Shown: in pieces, positions 46,182 to 55,860 of the stretch
How positions within the stretch are numbered: position 1 is the stretch's first letter
How the letters are laid out: each line of letters starts with the position of its first letter
From: Myxococcales bacterium
GTDB taxonomy: Bacteria > Lernaellota > Lernaellaia > Lernaellales > Lernaellaceae
Direction: 5' to 3'
Length of the DNA stretch: 64,000 bases
Assembly (NCBI GenBank): GCA_012517325.1
Contig: JAAYVF010000048.1
Location: 44,234 to 108,233, forward strand
Program-made: the position numbers and the translations under genes
Notes under the pieces: generated by a model
Told to the model about the DNA's origin: nothing
Databases searched by the model: none
Seen by the model: only the letters and a program-made list of their open reading frames with translations

Positions 46182-48119
46182 TCATTTTTTCGGCTTTTTT
46201 CCGGTCCGTTTGCCGTTTTCCACCAACGGAATCAGGTAGGTCGTGCCCGACAAGCCGCGGGTGAACGACGCTTTCATCCGTTTGGCCTCGGCGGGCGTCA
46301 GCTTTTCTTCCTTCAGCTTGCGCTCGAGTTCGATCGAATAATTGCGCTCCAATTCGTCGGGGTCGTAGCGCACGAAGCTGATCGATTCGCGGATGGTGTC
46401 GCCGCGGACGATTTTCTGGACGTGCGCCCGCCCGTCGTCGCCGACCACCACGATGACCTCGTTGACCTTGCCGAACAGGTTGTGGAAATCGCCGATGATG
46501 TCCTGGTACGCACCGACGAGGAAAAAGCCGATCCAGTAAAGGCCCTTGCCGGTTTTGTGCAATTCCAGGAAGCGGCGTTCGTCGTGCACGTCGATGAAAT
46601 GATCGATCACGCCGTCCGAGTCGCAGGTGATGTCGCAGAGAATCGCGCCGGTGTCGGGCGTTTCGTCCAGGCGGTGGATCGGCATGATCGGAAACAACTG
46701 CTCGATGGCCCAGGCGTCGGGCATCGATTGGAAGACCGAAAAATTGCAGATGAAGCGATAGGCCAGATCGCGCTGCAGGTCGTCGAATTCCTCGCGGAGC
46801 GGCCCCCGCTCGCGCTTGGCGAACCGCACAGCCTTGAGGCAGATGTCCAGAAACCAGGCCTCGCCGCGCGCCCGGTCTTCCAGCTCGATGAACCCCAGGT
46901 TGAACAGCGAGGTCAGTTCGTCGCGATGTTCGAGCGCGTCGTGATAATACTCGCGGTAGTTCTTCTGCGAGATGTTGTCCCAGATGTCGTACAGCTCGTG
47001 AATGACCTGCGGGTCGTCGTCGGTCACGGCCAGCTTTTCGGGATCGATGATGGTCTCGGGCGCCCGGTGCACGTTGACCACGGCGACCGCATGGTGGGCC
47101 GTCACCGAACGGCCGGATTCGGATACCAGGACCGGCGGCTCGATGTTTTCAGTGGAACAGACGTCCATGACGGTATAGACCACGTCGTTGGCGTATTCCT
47201 GGATCGAGTAGTTCATCGAGGCGTCGCTGCTGGTCTTCGAGCCGTCGTAATCGACACCGAGCCCACCGCCGACGTTCAGGTATTTCAAGGAAGGCACCTT
47301 CTTCTTCAGCTTGGCGTAGACCCGCGACGCTTCCTTGATCATGTTCTTGATGCGTTTGATCTCGGTGATCTGGCTGCCGGCATGGAAATGCAGCATCTCG
47401 AGCGAATCGATCTTGTCCGCCTCGTCGAGGATGCGGATGATCTCCAGCACCTCCGCCGTGGACAGCCCGAACTTGCTTTGCACGCCGCCCGATTCCTCCC
47501 AGCGGCCGCTGCCCCGCGCGTCCAGGCGGACGCGCATGCCCAGCGAGACCGTCACGTCCTCGCGCTCCGCGATGGCCAGCGCGCGATGCGCCTCGGGAAC
47601 CGATTCGATGATGACGATCACGTTGCGGCCCATCCGCTTGGCGTCCATCGCCACGGTCAGGTAGTCGTCGTCTTTGAACCCGTTGCAGACGAACAGGGCT
47701 GACTCGCTGAACGGCAGGGCCAGGCCGACGTAAACCTCGGGCTTGGAGCCGACCTCGATGCCGTAATTGAACCGCCGGCCGACCTTCAGAATGGTTTCCA
47801 TCACTTCGCGTCGATGGTTCACCTTCATCGGAAAAACGCCCTGATAATGGCTCGGGTATTGGAATTCCTGAATGGCGTTGGCGAAGGCCGTGTGCAGCAT
47901 TTCGATGCGGTGTTCGAGGATCTGCGGAAAGCGGAACAGGTACGGCGGGGTCAGGCCCTTGTTCTGTACCTGGTCCACCAGATCGTACAAGTCCAGCCGC
48001 TGATGGCCGTCCGCGTTCACATCGACCTGGACGTGGCCCTTGTTGTTGATCGAAAAGTAGCCATTGCCCCAACTATCCGGAAAATACGTGCGCTCGGCCT
48101 CGCGAAATTTTACCGGCAT
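46182..48119 (-). CDS. speA: Biosynthetic arginine decarboxylase SpeA
   Basis: 645 residues from the ATG at 48119 (AAAGGAGG upstream). It begins in the SpeA style with YFPDSWGNGYFSIN. The PLP lysine lies in VFPMKVNHRREV, and the fold III landmarks HFHAGSQI and the glycine loop NVGGGLGVDYDGS are present. It converts arginine to agmatine for polyamine synthesis. No agmatinase or agmatine deiminase lies in the window. The C-terminus is basic (KRTGKKPKK). Confidence 0.96.
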   Translation of the reverse strand: MPVKFREAERTYFPDSWGNGYFSINNKGHVQVDVNADGHQRLDLYDLVDQVQNKGLTPPYLFRFPQILEHRIEMLHTAFANAIQEFQYPSHYQGVFPMKVNHRREVMETILKVGRRFNYGIEVGSKPEVYVGLALPFSESALFVCNGFKDDDYLTVAMDAKRMGRNVIVIIESVPEAHRALAIAEREDVTVSLGMRVRLDARGSGRWEESGGVQSKFGLSTAEVLEIIRILDEADKIDSLEMLHFHAGSQITEIKRIKNMIKEASRVYAKLKKKVPSLKYLNVGGGLGVDYDGSKTSSDASMNYSIQEYANDVVYTVMDVCSTENIEPPVLVSESGRSVTAHHAVAVVNVHRAPETIIDPEKLAVTDDDPQVIHELYDIWDNISQKNYREYYHDALEHRDELTSLFNLGFIELEDRARGEAWFLDICLKAVRFAKRERGPLREEFDDLQRDLAYRFICNFSVFQSMPDAWAIEQLFPIMPIHRLDETPDTGAILCDITCDSDGVIDHFIDVHDERRFLELHKTGKGLYWIGFFLVGAYQDIIGDFHNLFGKVNEVIVVVGDDGRAHVQKIVRGDTIRESISFVRYDPDELERNYSIELERKLKEEKLTPAEAKRMKASFTRGLSGTTYLIPLVENGKRTGKKPKK

Positions 48120-48199
48120 GGCCACCCCTCCTTTCCCGAACCTCGATGCATGAAACACGGTGCGGCGAATCGGCCGAACCCGGCCGATTTTCGGACAGA

Positions 48200-49315
48200 C
48201 TAATAATCCGCTTTCGGAAGCGAGTCAAACGTTTTTTCGATCCGCGACTCACTACCCTGCTCGACCTCGATCAGCAGTTGCCGGCGTTCGCCGCGGTCGT
48301 CGACCAGAACCAGCACGTGGCGGCCGACCGGCACCTCGGCATCGAACGGCGTTTCGCCGACTTTTTTCCCCTGCCGGTAGATCGTGCAGTGCCGGCCGAC
48401 GTCGATCCGCACCTTGCCGGTGAAGCGGAAGTTCTTCTTCCAGACCTCGCCCTTGGCCAGCACGATTTCCTCGTGGTGATGGATACCCAGCGTTTCGTTG
48501 ATCAATTCGAGTTGGTGTTGGCCGGCGGGGATTTCCTCCTTGGTCACCGGCGTGGACCCCAGGACTTTGCCGTCCAATTTGACGTAGACGCGCGGCAGGC
48601 TGGTCACGCGCAATCCCGCCTCGCCCTGCACCAGGGTAAAGGTCAGGATTTCGGTCTGGTCTTTCGCCAGCGTTACCACCTTCTGCACGGGCTGGTAGCC
48701 GGGTTTGACGACCCGCACTTCCAGGGGAGCATTGGCGCGCGGCTTTTTGACGGAAAGCGGCGTGGCATCGGCGAGTTGCTGATTGTCGATGAAAACGGCG
48801 GCGCCGGCGGGCGCCGATTCGATCCGCAATTCCTTGGCGAGATCCGGCAGATCGTTGTCGAGCACGAAATAGGTGCCGCCCGGTTGACGGCGGGTGAACT
48901 GCCGGTCGAAGATCCGCAACGTCTGCGCCCGGCCGCCGACGATCCGCAAATCGGCGGCGAAGGTTTTGGCGACGCCCTCGCCCGCCAGCCAGACCCCGAC
49001 GGCCCCGTCGTCGCGGCGGCCGATCGCGTACTCGCCCCGCCGGACCTCGTACTGATCCGACAGCCGGTCGCGATCGCGATCCAGATGAATCACCCAGGTC
49101 CAGGTATGGTCGTGGCGGAATTCCAGAAAACCATACTCGTAGCCCGCGTCGGTTTGTTGCCAGAAGGTGTAGGCGCCGAACAGCTTGTCGGGGGTCAGCG
49201 TCATATCCGGCCCCTGGTAATCGGGCAGCTCGGCCTCTTCCTCGCGGGTCTGCGCCAGCAGCGGCAGGCAAAGCACCGCCAACAGCCAGCAGGCGACAAC
49301 GATGGCTTTTTTCAT
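48200..49315 (-). CDS. Exported PEGA-domain protein
   Basis: 371 residues with a signal peptide cut after LLAQ. The first half is an unrecognised beta-rich domain. The second half has three PEGA-type repeats (IESAPAGAAVFIDNQ, SLPRVYVKLDGKVLGSTPV, GKKVGETPFDAEVPVGRH), beta-sandwich modules found in surface proteins. Function unknown. Confidence 0.75.
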   Translation of the reverse strand: MKKAIVVACWLLAVLCLPLLAQTREEEAELPDYQGPDMTLTPDKLFGAYTFWQQTDAGYEYGFLEFRHDHTWTWVIHLDRDRDRLSDQYEVRRGEYAIGRRDDGAVGVWLAGEGVAKTFAADLRIVGGRAQTLRIFDRQFTRRQPGGTYFVLDNDLPDLAKELRIESAPAGAAVFIDNQQLADATPLSVKKPRANAPLEVRVVKPGYQPVQKVVTLAKDQTEILTFTLVQGEAGLRVTSLPRVYVKLDGKVLGSTPVTKEEIPAGQHQLELINETLGIHHHEEIVLAKGEVWKKNFRFTGKVRIDVGRHCTIYRQGKKVGETPFDAEVPVGRHVLVLVDDRGERRQLLIEVEQGSESRIEKTFDSLPKADY

Positions 49316-49462
49316 CCGGTCTCATCCTTTCCGCGGTCGGGGAAATGTCCGAATCGGCTCTACATTAATCGAAAACGCCCGGCGGGAAAACAACCATCAC
49401 CCGACCGGCGGCCGGCAAAATCTCCCGCGGCCGCGCCGGGAACCGGCCGGGCCATTTTCCGC

Positions 49463-49490
49463 TTGACAGAAAGTCGCGTCTCTGTATGAT
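49463..49490 (+). promoter_or_regulatory. Sigma-70 promoter of tRNA-Lys
   Basis: A perfect -35 TTGACA, a 16-base spacer and TATGAT. The predicted start is about 6 bases before the tRNA. This is the strongest sigma-70 promoter seen in the window. Confidence 0.85.
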
Positions 49491-49502
49491 GCGCGGCGGA
49501 AC

Positions 49503-49575
49503 GGATCTGTAGCTCAATCGGTAGAGCAGCGGACTCTTAATCCGTTGGTTCGGGGTTCGAGTCCCCGCAGATCTA
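49503..49575 (+). tRNA. tRNA-Lys(CTT)
   Basis: A 73-base cloverleaf. The acceptor stem is 49503-49509 with 49568-49574 (first pair G-U), the D arm 49512-49527. The anticodon stem 49529-49533/49541-49545 encloses a loop with CTT at 49536-49538, and the T arm GGGGTTCGAGTCCCC is present. The discriminator is A and CCA is not encoded. It decodes AAG. Confidence 0.97.
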
Positions 49576-49576
49576 C

Positions 49577-49611
49577 AAAACCCGGAAAGCACCCCGCTTC
49601 CCGGGTTTTTT
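49577..49611. terminator. Terminator after tRNA-Lys, also usable from the minus strand
   Basis: AAAACCCGG-AAAGC pairs with GCTT-CCCGGGTTTT (one mismatch), followed by T6. The same hairpin lies just past the stop of the convergent hydrolase gene. Confidence 0.85.
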
Positions 49612-50599
49612 ATTGTTGTACCGGATAGCCGAATTGCCGGCGGAAGTGTTCGACGGCCTGCTTCTGGATATAGAAAATGAAGAAGACCGACGAATAGTGC
49701 CCGGTCGGGATGACGATCCGCCGGGGCTGATGCGCGGCGTTCCACCACAGGCTCGACAATTCCCACGGCACGACCTGATCGAAGCGCGGCGAAACGAAAA
49801 GGATCTTTTTCGGGTCCAGGCGCGGCGCCAACACCGCCGGATCCAGGTCGGCGGTGGCTTTGTAGGCCTCGCGATAAAATGCCTGGTCGTCCCAGCCGGT
49901 CCGCTTTTTATAGGCGTTGCGCACCAGGACGACTTCCTCTTCCTGGCTGATCACGATCAGTTTCGCCAGATTGCCCCCGTTGAGCATCAGAACCGCCGCC
50001 GCCGGCCGGTCGTCGACCGCCAGCAACATGCTGGAGAAAAAACCGCCCATCGAAATCCCGCTGACGCCGATGCGTTTCGCGTCGATCTCGGGCAGCGTTT
50101 CCCACCAGTCGAGGCCCCGTTGCATGTCGACCACCGTGCCGATTAGCACCGTCCGGGTTTTCGGCAGGCCGGTATCGGGCTCGAACAACTCGGCCTTGCG
50201 TTCGAAGCGCAACACGTGGAAGCCCTCGCGGGCGTAAAACTCGGCGAACCAGATCGATTCGGAATAATCGCCGCCCAGGATGGGAACCTGGATGATGCCG
50301 GCGCGCCGGTGCGGATCCTTGACGCGATAATACCAGGCGACCACTTCCTTGGCGTCGAGCTGATCCTGGAAATAGGACGGAAAGGTGACGCGAAAAATCT
50401 CGTAACCCGGCCGATCCTCCATGAACTGCATTTGCACGTCGAACGGCTTCTTTTCGTAGGCGAAATTTTTCAATGCCTGCTCGAGCGTCGGCGGCTGGCC
50501 CTCCGGTTTCAACTCGACCCGCGGCATGCCGCAGCCGGACGAGAGTGCCCAAAACGAGCCGAAAAGTAGCAAGACGATCGCAATGCGGATGGCTTTCAT
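49610..50599 (-). CDS. Alpha/beta-hydrolase lipoprotein
   Basis: 329 residues. The signal peptide has lipobox LSSGC (lipid cysteine 23). The hydrolase core shows the nucleophile elbow GISMGGFFSS near residue 195, an Asp in FVSPRFDQVVPW and a His in PTGHYSS as the likely triad. It should be an esterase or peptidase facing the periplasm. Substrate unknown. Confidence 0.83.
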   Translation of the reverse strand: MKAIRIAIVLLLFGSFWALSSGCGMPRVELKPEGQPPTLEQALKNFAYEKKPFDVQMQFMEDRPGYEIFRVTFPSYFQDQLDAKEVVAWYYRVKDPHRRAGIIQVPILGGDYSESIWFAEFYAREGFHVLRFERKAELFEPDTGLPKTRTVLIGTVVDMQRGLDWWETLPEIDAKRIGVSGISMGGFFSSMLLAVDDRPAAAVLMLNGGNLAKLIVISQEEEVVLVRNAYKKRTGWDDQAFYREAYKATADLDPAVLAPRLDPKKILFVSPRFDQVVPWELSSLWWNAAHQPRRIVIPTGHYSSVFFIFYIQKQAVEHFRRQFGYPVQQ

Positions 50600-50757
50600 C
50601 GAAACGGGCCTCGCTTGCCGTTGGCGTTAGGGTTCACGGTTGTTTTAATGATTTTTCCGCCGAGATACAATCGCCGCAAACCGGTTGAATTTTTATCGGA
50701 ATTTTGCCATGGTGAAGCGGTTCGCGCTTTCAACCCAACCCATGGAGGATAACCAAC

Positions 50758-52866
50758 ATGAATTTCACCGGTCGGCTGCCCTTTTTCGTGTTGTTTTTAA
50801 CCTTCCTGACGGGCGTCCTCGTTTTTTCCACTCCGGCGCGCGCCGCCTGGATATACGAAACCGTCGCCAGCACCGGCGATCAGGGGCAGTATTCCTCGTT
50901 GGCCCTGGACAGCGCCAACACGCCGCACGTCGCCTTCTATGACGCCTCGAACGGCAAGCTCCGCTACGGCTACCGCGATTTCGCCGGCTGGCACGTCAGC
51001 GATGTCGATAGCGGCAATCGCGGCGACTACGCCCAAATCGCGATCAACCCGGTCAACGACTATCCGGCGATCGCCTACTACGACCAGGAGGGCGGCCGCC
51101 TGCGCTATGCCTATTGGGACGGCGACGACTGGAACATCGAGGTGATCGACGAGAACGAGGACGACGGCTACATCGGCGACTACTGCGACCTGACGTTCAA
51201 CGCCGACGGAACGCCGTACATTTCCTATCACTTCGACGAATCGTGGTTCGAAAACATGGGAACGCGCGTCGCCTGGCGCACCGCTCCCAATACCTGGTCC
51301 ATCCACGACCTCGACGTGATCCTCAGCACCGCCGGCGTCACCAACTTCGGCCGCCATACGGCGATCGCCATGTCCACCGCGAACCGGCCGCAGATCGCCT
51401 ACCGCGACGACATCCTCGGTTACCAGAAATTCGGCTGGCTGGACGGCGGCGGCTGGCACTTCGAAATCGCCCTCGATTGGGAACAGGCCGGCGAACAGCC
51501 CTCGCTCGCCCTGGACAGCGGCGACAACGTCTTCATCAGCTCTTACAACACCGAGACGATCGGCGACGAATGCGCCTGCATCATTTCGAAGGTCGCCGGC
51601 GACTGGGCGCTGGAAAACGTCGAATGCGGCGCGGGCAATTTCGGCCAATACACCAGCGTGGCTGTCGACGGCAACGACGCGCTGCACCTGGCGTATTACG
51701 GCGCCGACCGCCTCAATTACGCGGTGGAAACCCCTGACGGCTGGGATATCTCGGTCATCGACGAAACCGGCGTCACGGGCCTGTTCGTCGGCCTGGCGCT
51801 CGACGGCGACGCCCATCCGTACTTCGTCTATTACGACAGCACCGCCAAGGACGTGAAATTCGTCTTCGTGCTCGATCCGCCGGCCGTCGCGGCCATCGAT
51901 CCGGACAACGCGCCCAACACCGGCCCGCTGACCGGCGCCGCCGTCACCGGCGACCGCTTCGAAGCCGCCAGCGAGGTGGCCTTGGTGCGGCCCGACAGCA
52001 AGGTGACGATCGCGGGCGAAAACGTAACCGTCCTCTCCGGGCAATCCCTGACCTGCGACTTCGAACTGGCCGGCGTGCTGCCGGGCGTTTACGCCCTGCA
52101 GGTTTCCAACCAGGCCGGCACGACCACCCTGGAAAACGCCTTCACCGTCACCACGCTGTCGCCGGAACTGACCTCGATCGCCCCCGCCAGCGGCGGCAAC
52201 GACGAAACCGCGTTCGCGGTCGAACTGTCCGGCAACTATTTCACCCTCGACATGACCGTCAGCCTGAAGCGCGACGGCGAGTGGGACATCGTGGCGAGCG
52301 GCGTCGAACTGACCGACACGACCGCCGCGACGGCCGTCTTCAACCTGAAAAACGAGCGGCCCGGCGACTGGGACGTGGTCGTCGAAACGCCCTACGGCGC
52401 CGCGACCATCGAAGACGGCTTCGAGATCTTCTGCGGCGAGCCGGTCGCCGACTTCACCGCCGTACCGAAAGCGGGATACATCCCCCTCACCGTGCAGTTC
52501 GCCGACGCCTCGGCCGATTTCGGCGGCTGCGAAATCACCGCCTACGAATGGGACTTCGGCGACGGCGGCACCTCGACGGAAAAGAATCCGCAGCACACCT
52601 ACGAAACGGCGGGGATTTACTCGGTGACCCTGACCGTCACCGCGCCCGGCGGCACCGATGCGGCCCTGAAAACCGACTACATCAAGGCCGATGCCCTGCC
52701 CGGCGACGACGATGACGACACCGCGCCCGTCGACGACGATTCGGCGGACGACGACGATGACGACAACGATAACGACGACAACGACGACGTGGTGCTGCCC
52801 GACGACGACTCGCCGCTTCCCAACGCGGGCGACGACGACGAGGACAGCGGCTCCTGCGGCTGCTGA
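50758..52866 (+). CDS. Secreted beta-propeller/PKD protein with Asp-rich tail ending SCGC
   Basis: 702 residues from the ATG at 50758 (GGAGG about 11 bases upstream). A signal peptide ends near ARAA. Residues about 30-375 are seven or so repeats of the style LALDSANTPHVAFYD ... LRYGY, expected to form a propeller. Two IPT/TIG-like domains follow. A PKD domain has the signature YEWDFGDGGTSTEKNPQHTY at about residue 600. An Asp/Asn tract then closes with SGSCGC. No membrane helix follows. It likely sits on the cell surface. A strong terminator follows, then the CRISPR array. Confidence 0.8.
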   Translation: MNFTGRLPFFVLFLTFLTGVLVFSTPARAAWIYETVASTGDQGQYSSLALDSANTPHVAFYDASNGKLRYGYRDFAGWHVSDVDSGNRGDYAQIAINPVNDYPAIAYYDQEGGRLRYAYWDGDDWNIEVIDENEDDGYIGDYCDLTFNADGTPYISYHFDESWFENMGTRVAWRTAPNTWSIHDLDVILSTAGVTNFGRHTAIAMSTANRPQIAYRDDILGYQKFGWLDGGGWHFEIALDWEQAGEQPSLALDSGDNVFISSYNTETIGDECACIISKVAGDWALENVECGAGNFGQYTSVAVDGNDALHLAYYGADRLNYAVETPDGWDISVIDETGVTGLFVGLALDGDAHPYFVYYDSTAKDVKFVFVLDPPAVAAIDPDNAPNTGPLTGAAVTGDRFEAASEVALVRPDSKVTIAGENVTVLSGQSLTCDFELAGVLPGVYALQVSNQAGTTTLENAFTVTTLSPELTSIAPASGGNDETAFAVELSGNYFTLDMTVSLKRDGEWDIVASGVELTDTTAATAVFNLKNERPGDWDVVVETPYGAATIEDGFEIFCGEPVADFTAVPKAGYIPLTVQFADASADFGGCEITAYEWDFGDGGTSTEKNPQHTYETAGIYSVTLTVTAPGGTDAALKTDYIKADALPGDDDDDTAPVDDDSADDDDDDNDNDDNDDVVLPDDDSPLPNAGDDDEDSGSCGC
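52704..52789 (+). repeat. Asp/Asn-coding microsatellite
   Basis: GACGAC/GATGAC/AACGAC triplet repeats that code for the acidic tail of the PKD protein. The unit is a multiple of three, so length changes keep the frame. Confidence 0.75.
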
Positions 52867-52891
52867 ACCGAAAGGCCCATTTCAAAATGCG

Positions 52892-52920
52892 CGCGGCGGG
52901 GATTCCTCCCCGCCGCGTTT
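52892..52920 (+). terminator. Rho-independent terminator of the PKD protein gene
   Basis: An 11-bp perfect stem (CGCGGCGGGGA with TCCCCGCCGCG), loop TTCC, then TTT. It separates the gene from the CRISPR array. Confidence 0.85.
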
Positions 52921-52987
52921 GCAAAATACCTTCCCCCCCAGGTTTTTCCGTTTCACTGTTTCAAAACTCATAGAAAATTTCAGCCGG

Positions 52988-54602
52988 GTTGCGGTTTGAT
53001 CTCTGATTCGGAACGGTTACACTGCGTTATCAGACGGTAAGGGCACATGATTGTTGCGGTTTGATCTCTGATTCGGAACGGTTACACTATGCGTACATCG
53101 CTTCTCTTGAGTCGCCATGTTGCGGTTTGATCTCTGATTCGGAACGGTTACACTGGAATATCAGCGGGCGTACATGGCGACGCCGTTGCGGTTTGATCTC
53201 TGATTCGGAACGGTTACACTGGACGAATTCGCCGGCCACAAAGCGCCGCGGTTGCGGTTTGATCTCTGATTCGGAACGGTTACACTAATTTACAGCGGAA
53301 CAGGTAGTTCAAGCTGGTTGCGGTTTGATCTCTGATTCGGAACGGTTACACTCAATCGCATATCGCGAGAGCGCCGGCCGGGGTTGCGGTTTGATCTCTG
53401 ATTCGGAACGGTTACACTACCAGATCGAGAAGCAAATCAGATCGACCGGTTGCGGTTTGATCTCTGATTCGGAACGGTTACACTCGGCGGCGTCGCGTTC
53501 GGAATATTCCAGTGTTGCGGTTTGATCTCTGATTCGGAACGGTTACACTCCGTCCGGTTCGCACCGCTCGACCCCTCTCGTTGCGGTTTGATCTCTGATT
53601 CGGAACGGTTACACTCCATTGCCTGGGCGGCCATCGCCGCCAGGAGTTGCGGTTTGATCTCTGATTCGGAACGGTTACACTCTGTTTCACCCGGCCGGTT
53701 TTGATGAGCCTGTTGCGGTTTGATCTCTGATTCGGAACGGTTACACTTGGACCTCTCTCCTTATTTGTTGATTTGCAGTTGCGGTTTGATCTCTGATTCG
53801 GAACGGTTACACTTCTACAGGACGACGACTATTGCAACATCGAGTTGCGGTTTGATCTCTGATTCGGAACGGTTACACTGCGAATAAAATAGAAACAGGA
53901 GGGGAATGGTTGCGGTTTGATCTCTGATTCGGAACGGTTACACTGCCGGCGCCAGGTGTCGATCGCATTGTAACGTTGCGGTTTGATCTCTGATTCGGAA
54001 CGGTTACACTAAGACGCCGCGCCGCCGACGACCAACGATTGTTGCGGTTTGATCTCTGATTCGGAACGGTTACACTAAATACAGTTCGTCGGTCACTTCC
54101 CCGGCCGTTGCGGTTTGATCTCTGATTCGGAACGGTTACACTCTCGAAACCGTGTCGTTCACGGTCAATCCGTTGCGGTTTGATCTCTGATTCGGAACGG
54201 TTACACTTAATATATTCCGGGAGATTCAATAACTGTTGTTGCGGTTTGATCTCTGATTCGGAACGGTTACACTTGATGGTGCCGACGACAATTAACTGGA
54301 TGTGTTGCGGTTTGATCTCTGATTCGGAACGGTTACACTACACACCGCCGAGTAGCAACATGCGAAACGGTTGCGGTTTGATCTCTGATTCGGAACGGTT
54401 ACACTAAATTACCTCGCAATCCGTGGGGGCGTTGGTTGCGGTTTGATCTCTGATTCGGAACGGTTACACTCAGCACCGCGCGGCTTCGCTAAGTCGACTC
54501 GTTGCGGTTTGATCTCTGATTCGGAACGGTTACACTGCCGGCCTATGTCGGGAATCGTCAACGGCAGTTGCGGTTTGATCTCTGATTCGGAACGGTTACA
54601 CT
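52988..54602 (+). CRISPR. Type II-C CRISPR array, 25 repeats and 24 spacers
   Basis: The repeat is 36 bases, beginning GTTGCGGTTTGATCTCTG and ending ATTCGGAACGGTTACACT. All 25 copies read as identical by eye. Spacers are 29 or 30 bases and no two looked alike. Direction is set by the tracrRNA, whose anti-repeat pairs with this strand, so crRNAs run spacer-then-repeat on the plus strand. Each repeat contains TTGATC, 16 bases, TACACT, which resembles a -35/-10 pair ending exactly at the spacer. Neisseria-type II-C arrays have such internal promoters. The cas genes lie on the opposite strand, facing the array. Confidence 0.98.
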
Positions 54603-54652
54603 AGACGACACTAAAACAGGGGTGATTTTGGCGGGTTAAAGGCAATATAGGT

Positions 54653-54982
54653 TTAAAAAAACGATAGTTGTTCGGCTGCTTTTTCATTTTTCTCCCGTTT
54701 TTTCCCGTAGTAGATCCGCATCCGCGTGAATTGTTTATCGGTCAGGGTGAGCACCCTCACCTGTCCGGCCGGCGGCAGATTTTTCTGCACGCGGTTTTCG
54801 TGCACCACGGCGTTTTCCTCGCTCGGGCAGGCGCGGCCGTACACCGAATATTGCAACATGGTGAAGCCGTCCTTCTTCAAGCGCGAACGAAAACGCGTGT
54901 ACTCCCGCCGCGCCTTTTTGCTGTCGGTCGGCAAATCGAACAACACCATCACCCACATGGTACGGTATCCGCTGACGATCAT
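54653..54982 (-). CDS. cas2: CRISPR-associated endoribonuclease Cas2
   Basis: 109 residues with a ferredoxin-like fold. The first strand VMVLFDLPTDSKKARREY contains the conserved Asp, and YSVYGRACPSEENA is the second landmark. Cas2 forms the spacer-integration complex with Cas1. The ATG at 54982 overlaps the cas1 stop as ATGA; Met9 (54958) could be an alternative start. It is the last gene of the cas operon, about 50 bases from the array. Confidence 0.95.
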   Translation of the reverse strand: MIVSGYRTMWVMVLFDLPTDSKKARREYTRFRSRLKKDGFTMLQYSVYGRACPSEENAVVHENRVQKNLPPAGQVRVLTLTDKQFTRMRIYYGKKREKNEKAAEQLSFF

Positions 54983-55860
54983 GACGCCGGAAGATCCAAC
55001 TTGCGCCGCTCGCCCGCCAGACAGGCGGCGAGCGAGGCGGCGGTTTTCTGCATCGCCACTTGCACCGGCCCCTGGCCGCTTTCCAGGCGGATCGGCTCAC
55101 CCAAAATCCGCAACAGACTCGCCTTGCTTTCCTTATCGAGTTCCATGACCCCTTGAAGCCACAATTGATGCACCCGCGCGTCGACCAACGGCCGGTAGGG
55201 TTCGAGCAGGTCGTCGGCGAGGCAAAACGCGTTTTGCCGATTGCGGTGGTGCAGGCCGATCGCCGGGTGCAGCCCGGCCCCGACGACGGCACGCGCCATA
55301 GCCGCGCGCAGGGTCATGTAGCCGAAGTTCAGCAGGTTGTTGGGCGGCGCGCCCTCGCGGTCGCGGCGGAAATCGGCGCCGAAGAGTTCCGGCCAGTAAA
55401 ACCGGGCGCCCTGGGCCTCGGTATTTTCCTCGTCGCCCGATTTGACCGTTTGGGAAAGTCGCGCCAGCCGCAACCGCGCCGCGCTTTCCCACGGCAACAA
55501 CCCAGCCTGGGCGCGCAGCTTGGCTTGCACGATCTGCCGCCAGAGTTGCTTGGCCTGCGGCTTGCCGGCGGCGATCTGCGTCCGGAGCCGTTCGGTCAAC
55601 AGTTCGTTGCCCTCCAGCGGCAGCAAGAGCCCGGCCGGCAAATGATCCTCGCCGCAAACCAATACCGCCCCGCCGTCGGCCAGCACTTGCGCCAGGGCGC
55701 GCTGAGTGCAGGTCATCCGCAACGAATCCAGGATCAACAGGCCGATGTCCTCGCTGGGCACCGCGCCCGTTTCCTCCGCCTCGGCGCAAAAGACGATCTG
55801 CTTGTCCCGCGTTTTCACGTGGGTGCAGCGCCAACCGGCCTCGACAGTGCGTTTAATCAT
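54979..55860 (-). CDS. cas1: CRISPR-associated integrase Cas1
   Basis: 293 residues from the ATG at 55860, which overlaps the cas9 stop; a start 30 bases further up is possible but lies wholly inside cas9. The metal-binding triad of Cas1 is visible as Glu in GARFYWPELFG, His in IGLHHRN and Asp in LADDLLEPYRP. It is the type II form (NFGYMTLRAAMARAVVGAGLHPA region). It cuts and joins new spacers into the array with Cas2. No csn2 or cas4 is present, which defines subtype II-C. Confidence 0.95.
   Translation of the reverse strand: MIKRTVEAGWRCTHVKTRDKQIVFCAEAEETGAVPSEDIGLLILDSLRMTCTQRALAQVLADGGAVLVCGEDHLPAGLLLPLEGNELLTERLRTQIAAGKPQAKQLWRQIVQAKLRAQAGLLPWESAARLRLARLSQTVKSGDEENTEAQGARFYWPELFGADFRRDREGAPPNNLLNFGYMTLRAAMARAVVGAGLHPAIGLHHRNRQNAFCLADDLLEPYRPLVDARVHQLWLQGVMELDKESKASLLRILGEPIRLESGQGPVQVAMQKTAASLAACLAGERRKLDLPAS

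Noticed and set aside
53061..54407. Open frames repeating MISDSERLH or VTVPNQRSN
   Set aside because: They are produced by the 66-base period of the CRISPR array (a multiple of three) and have no ribosome site; not proteins.
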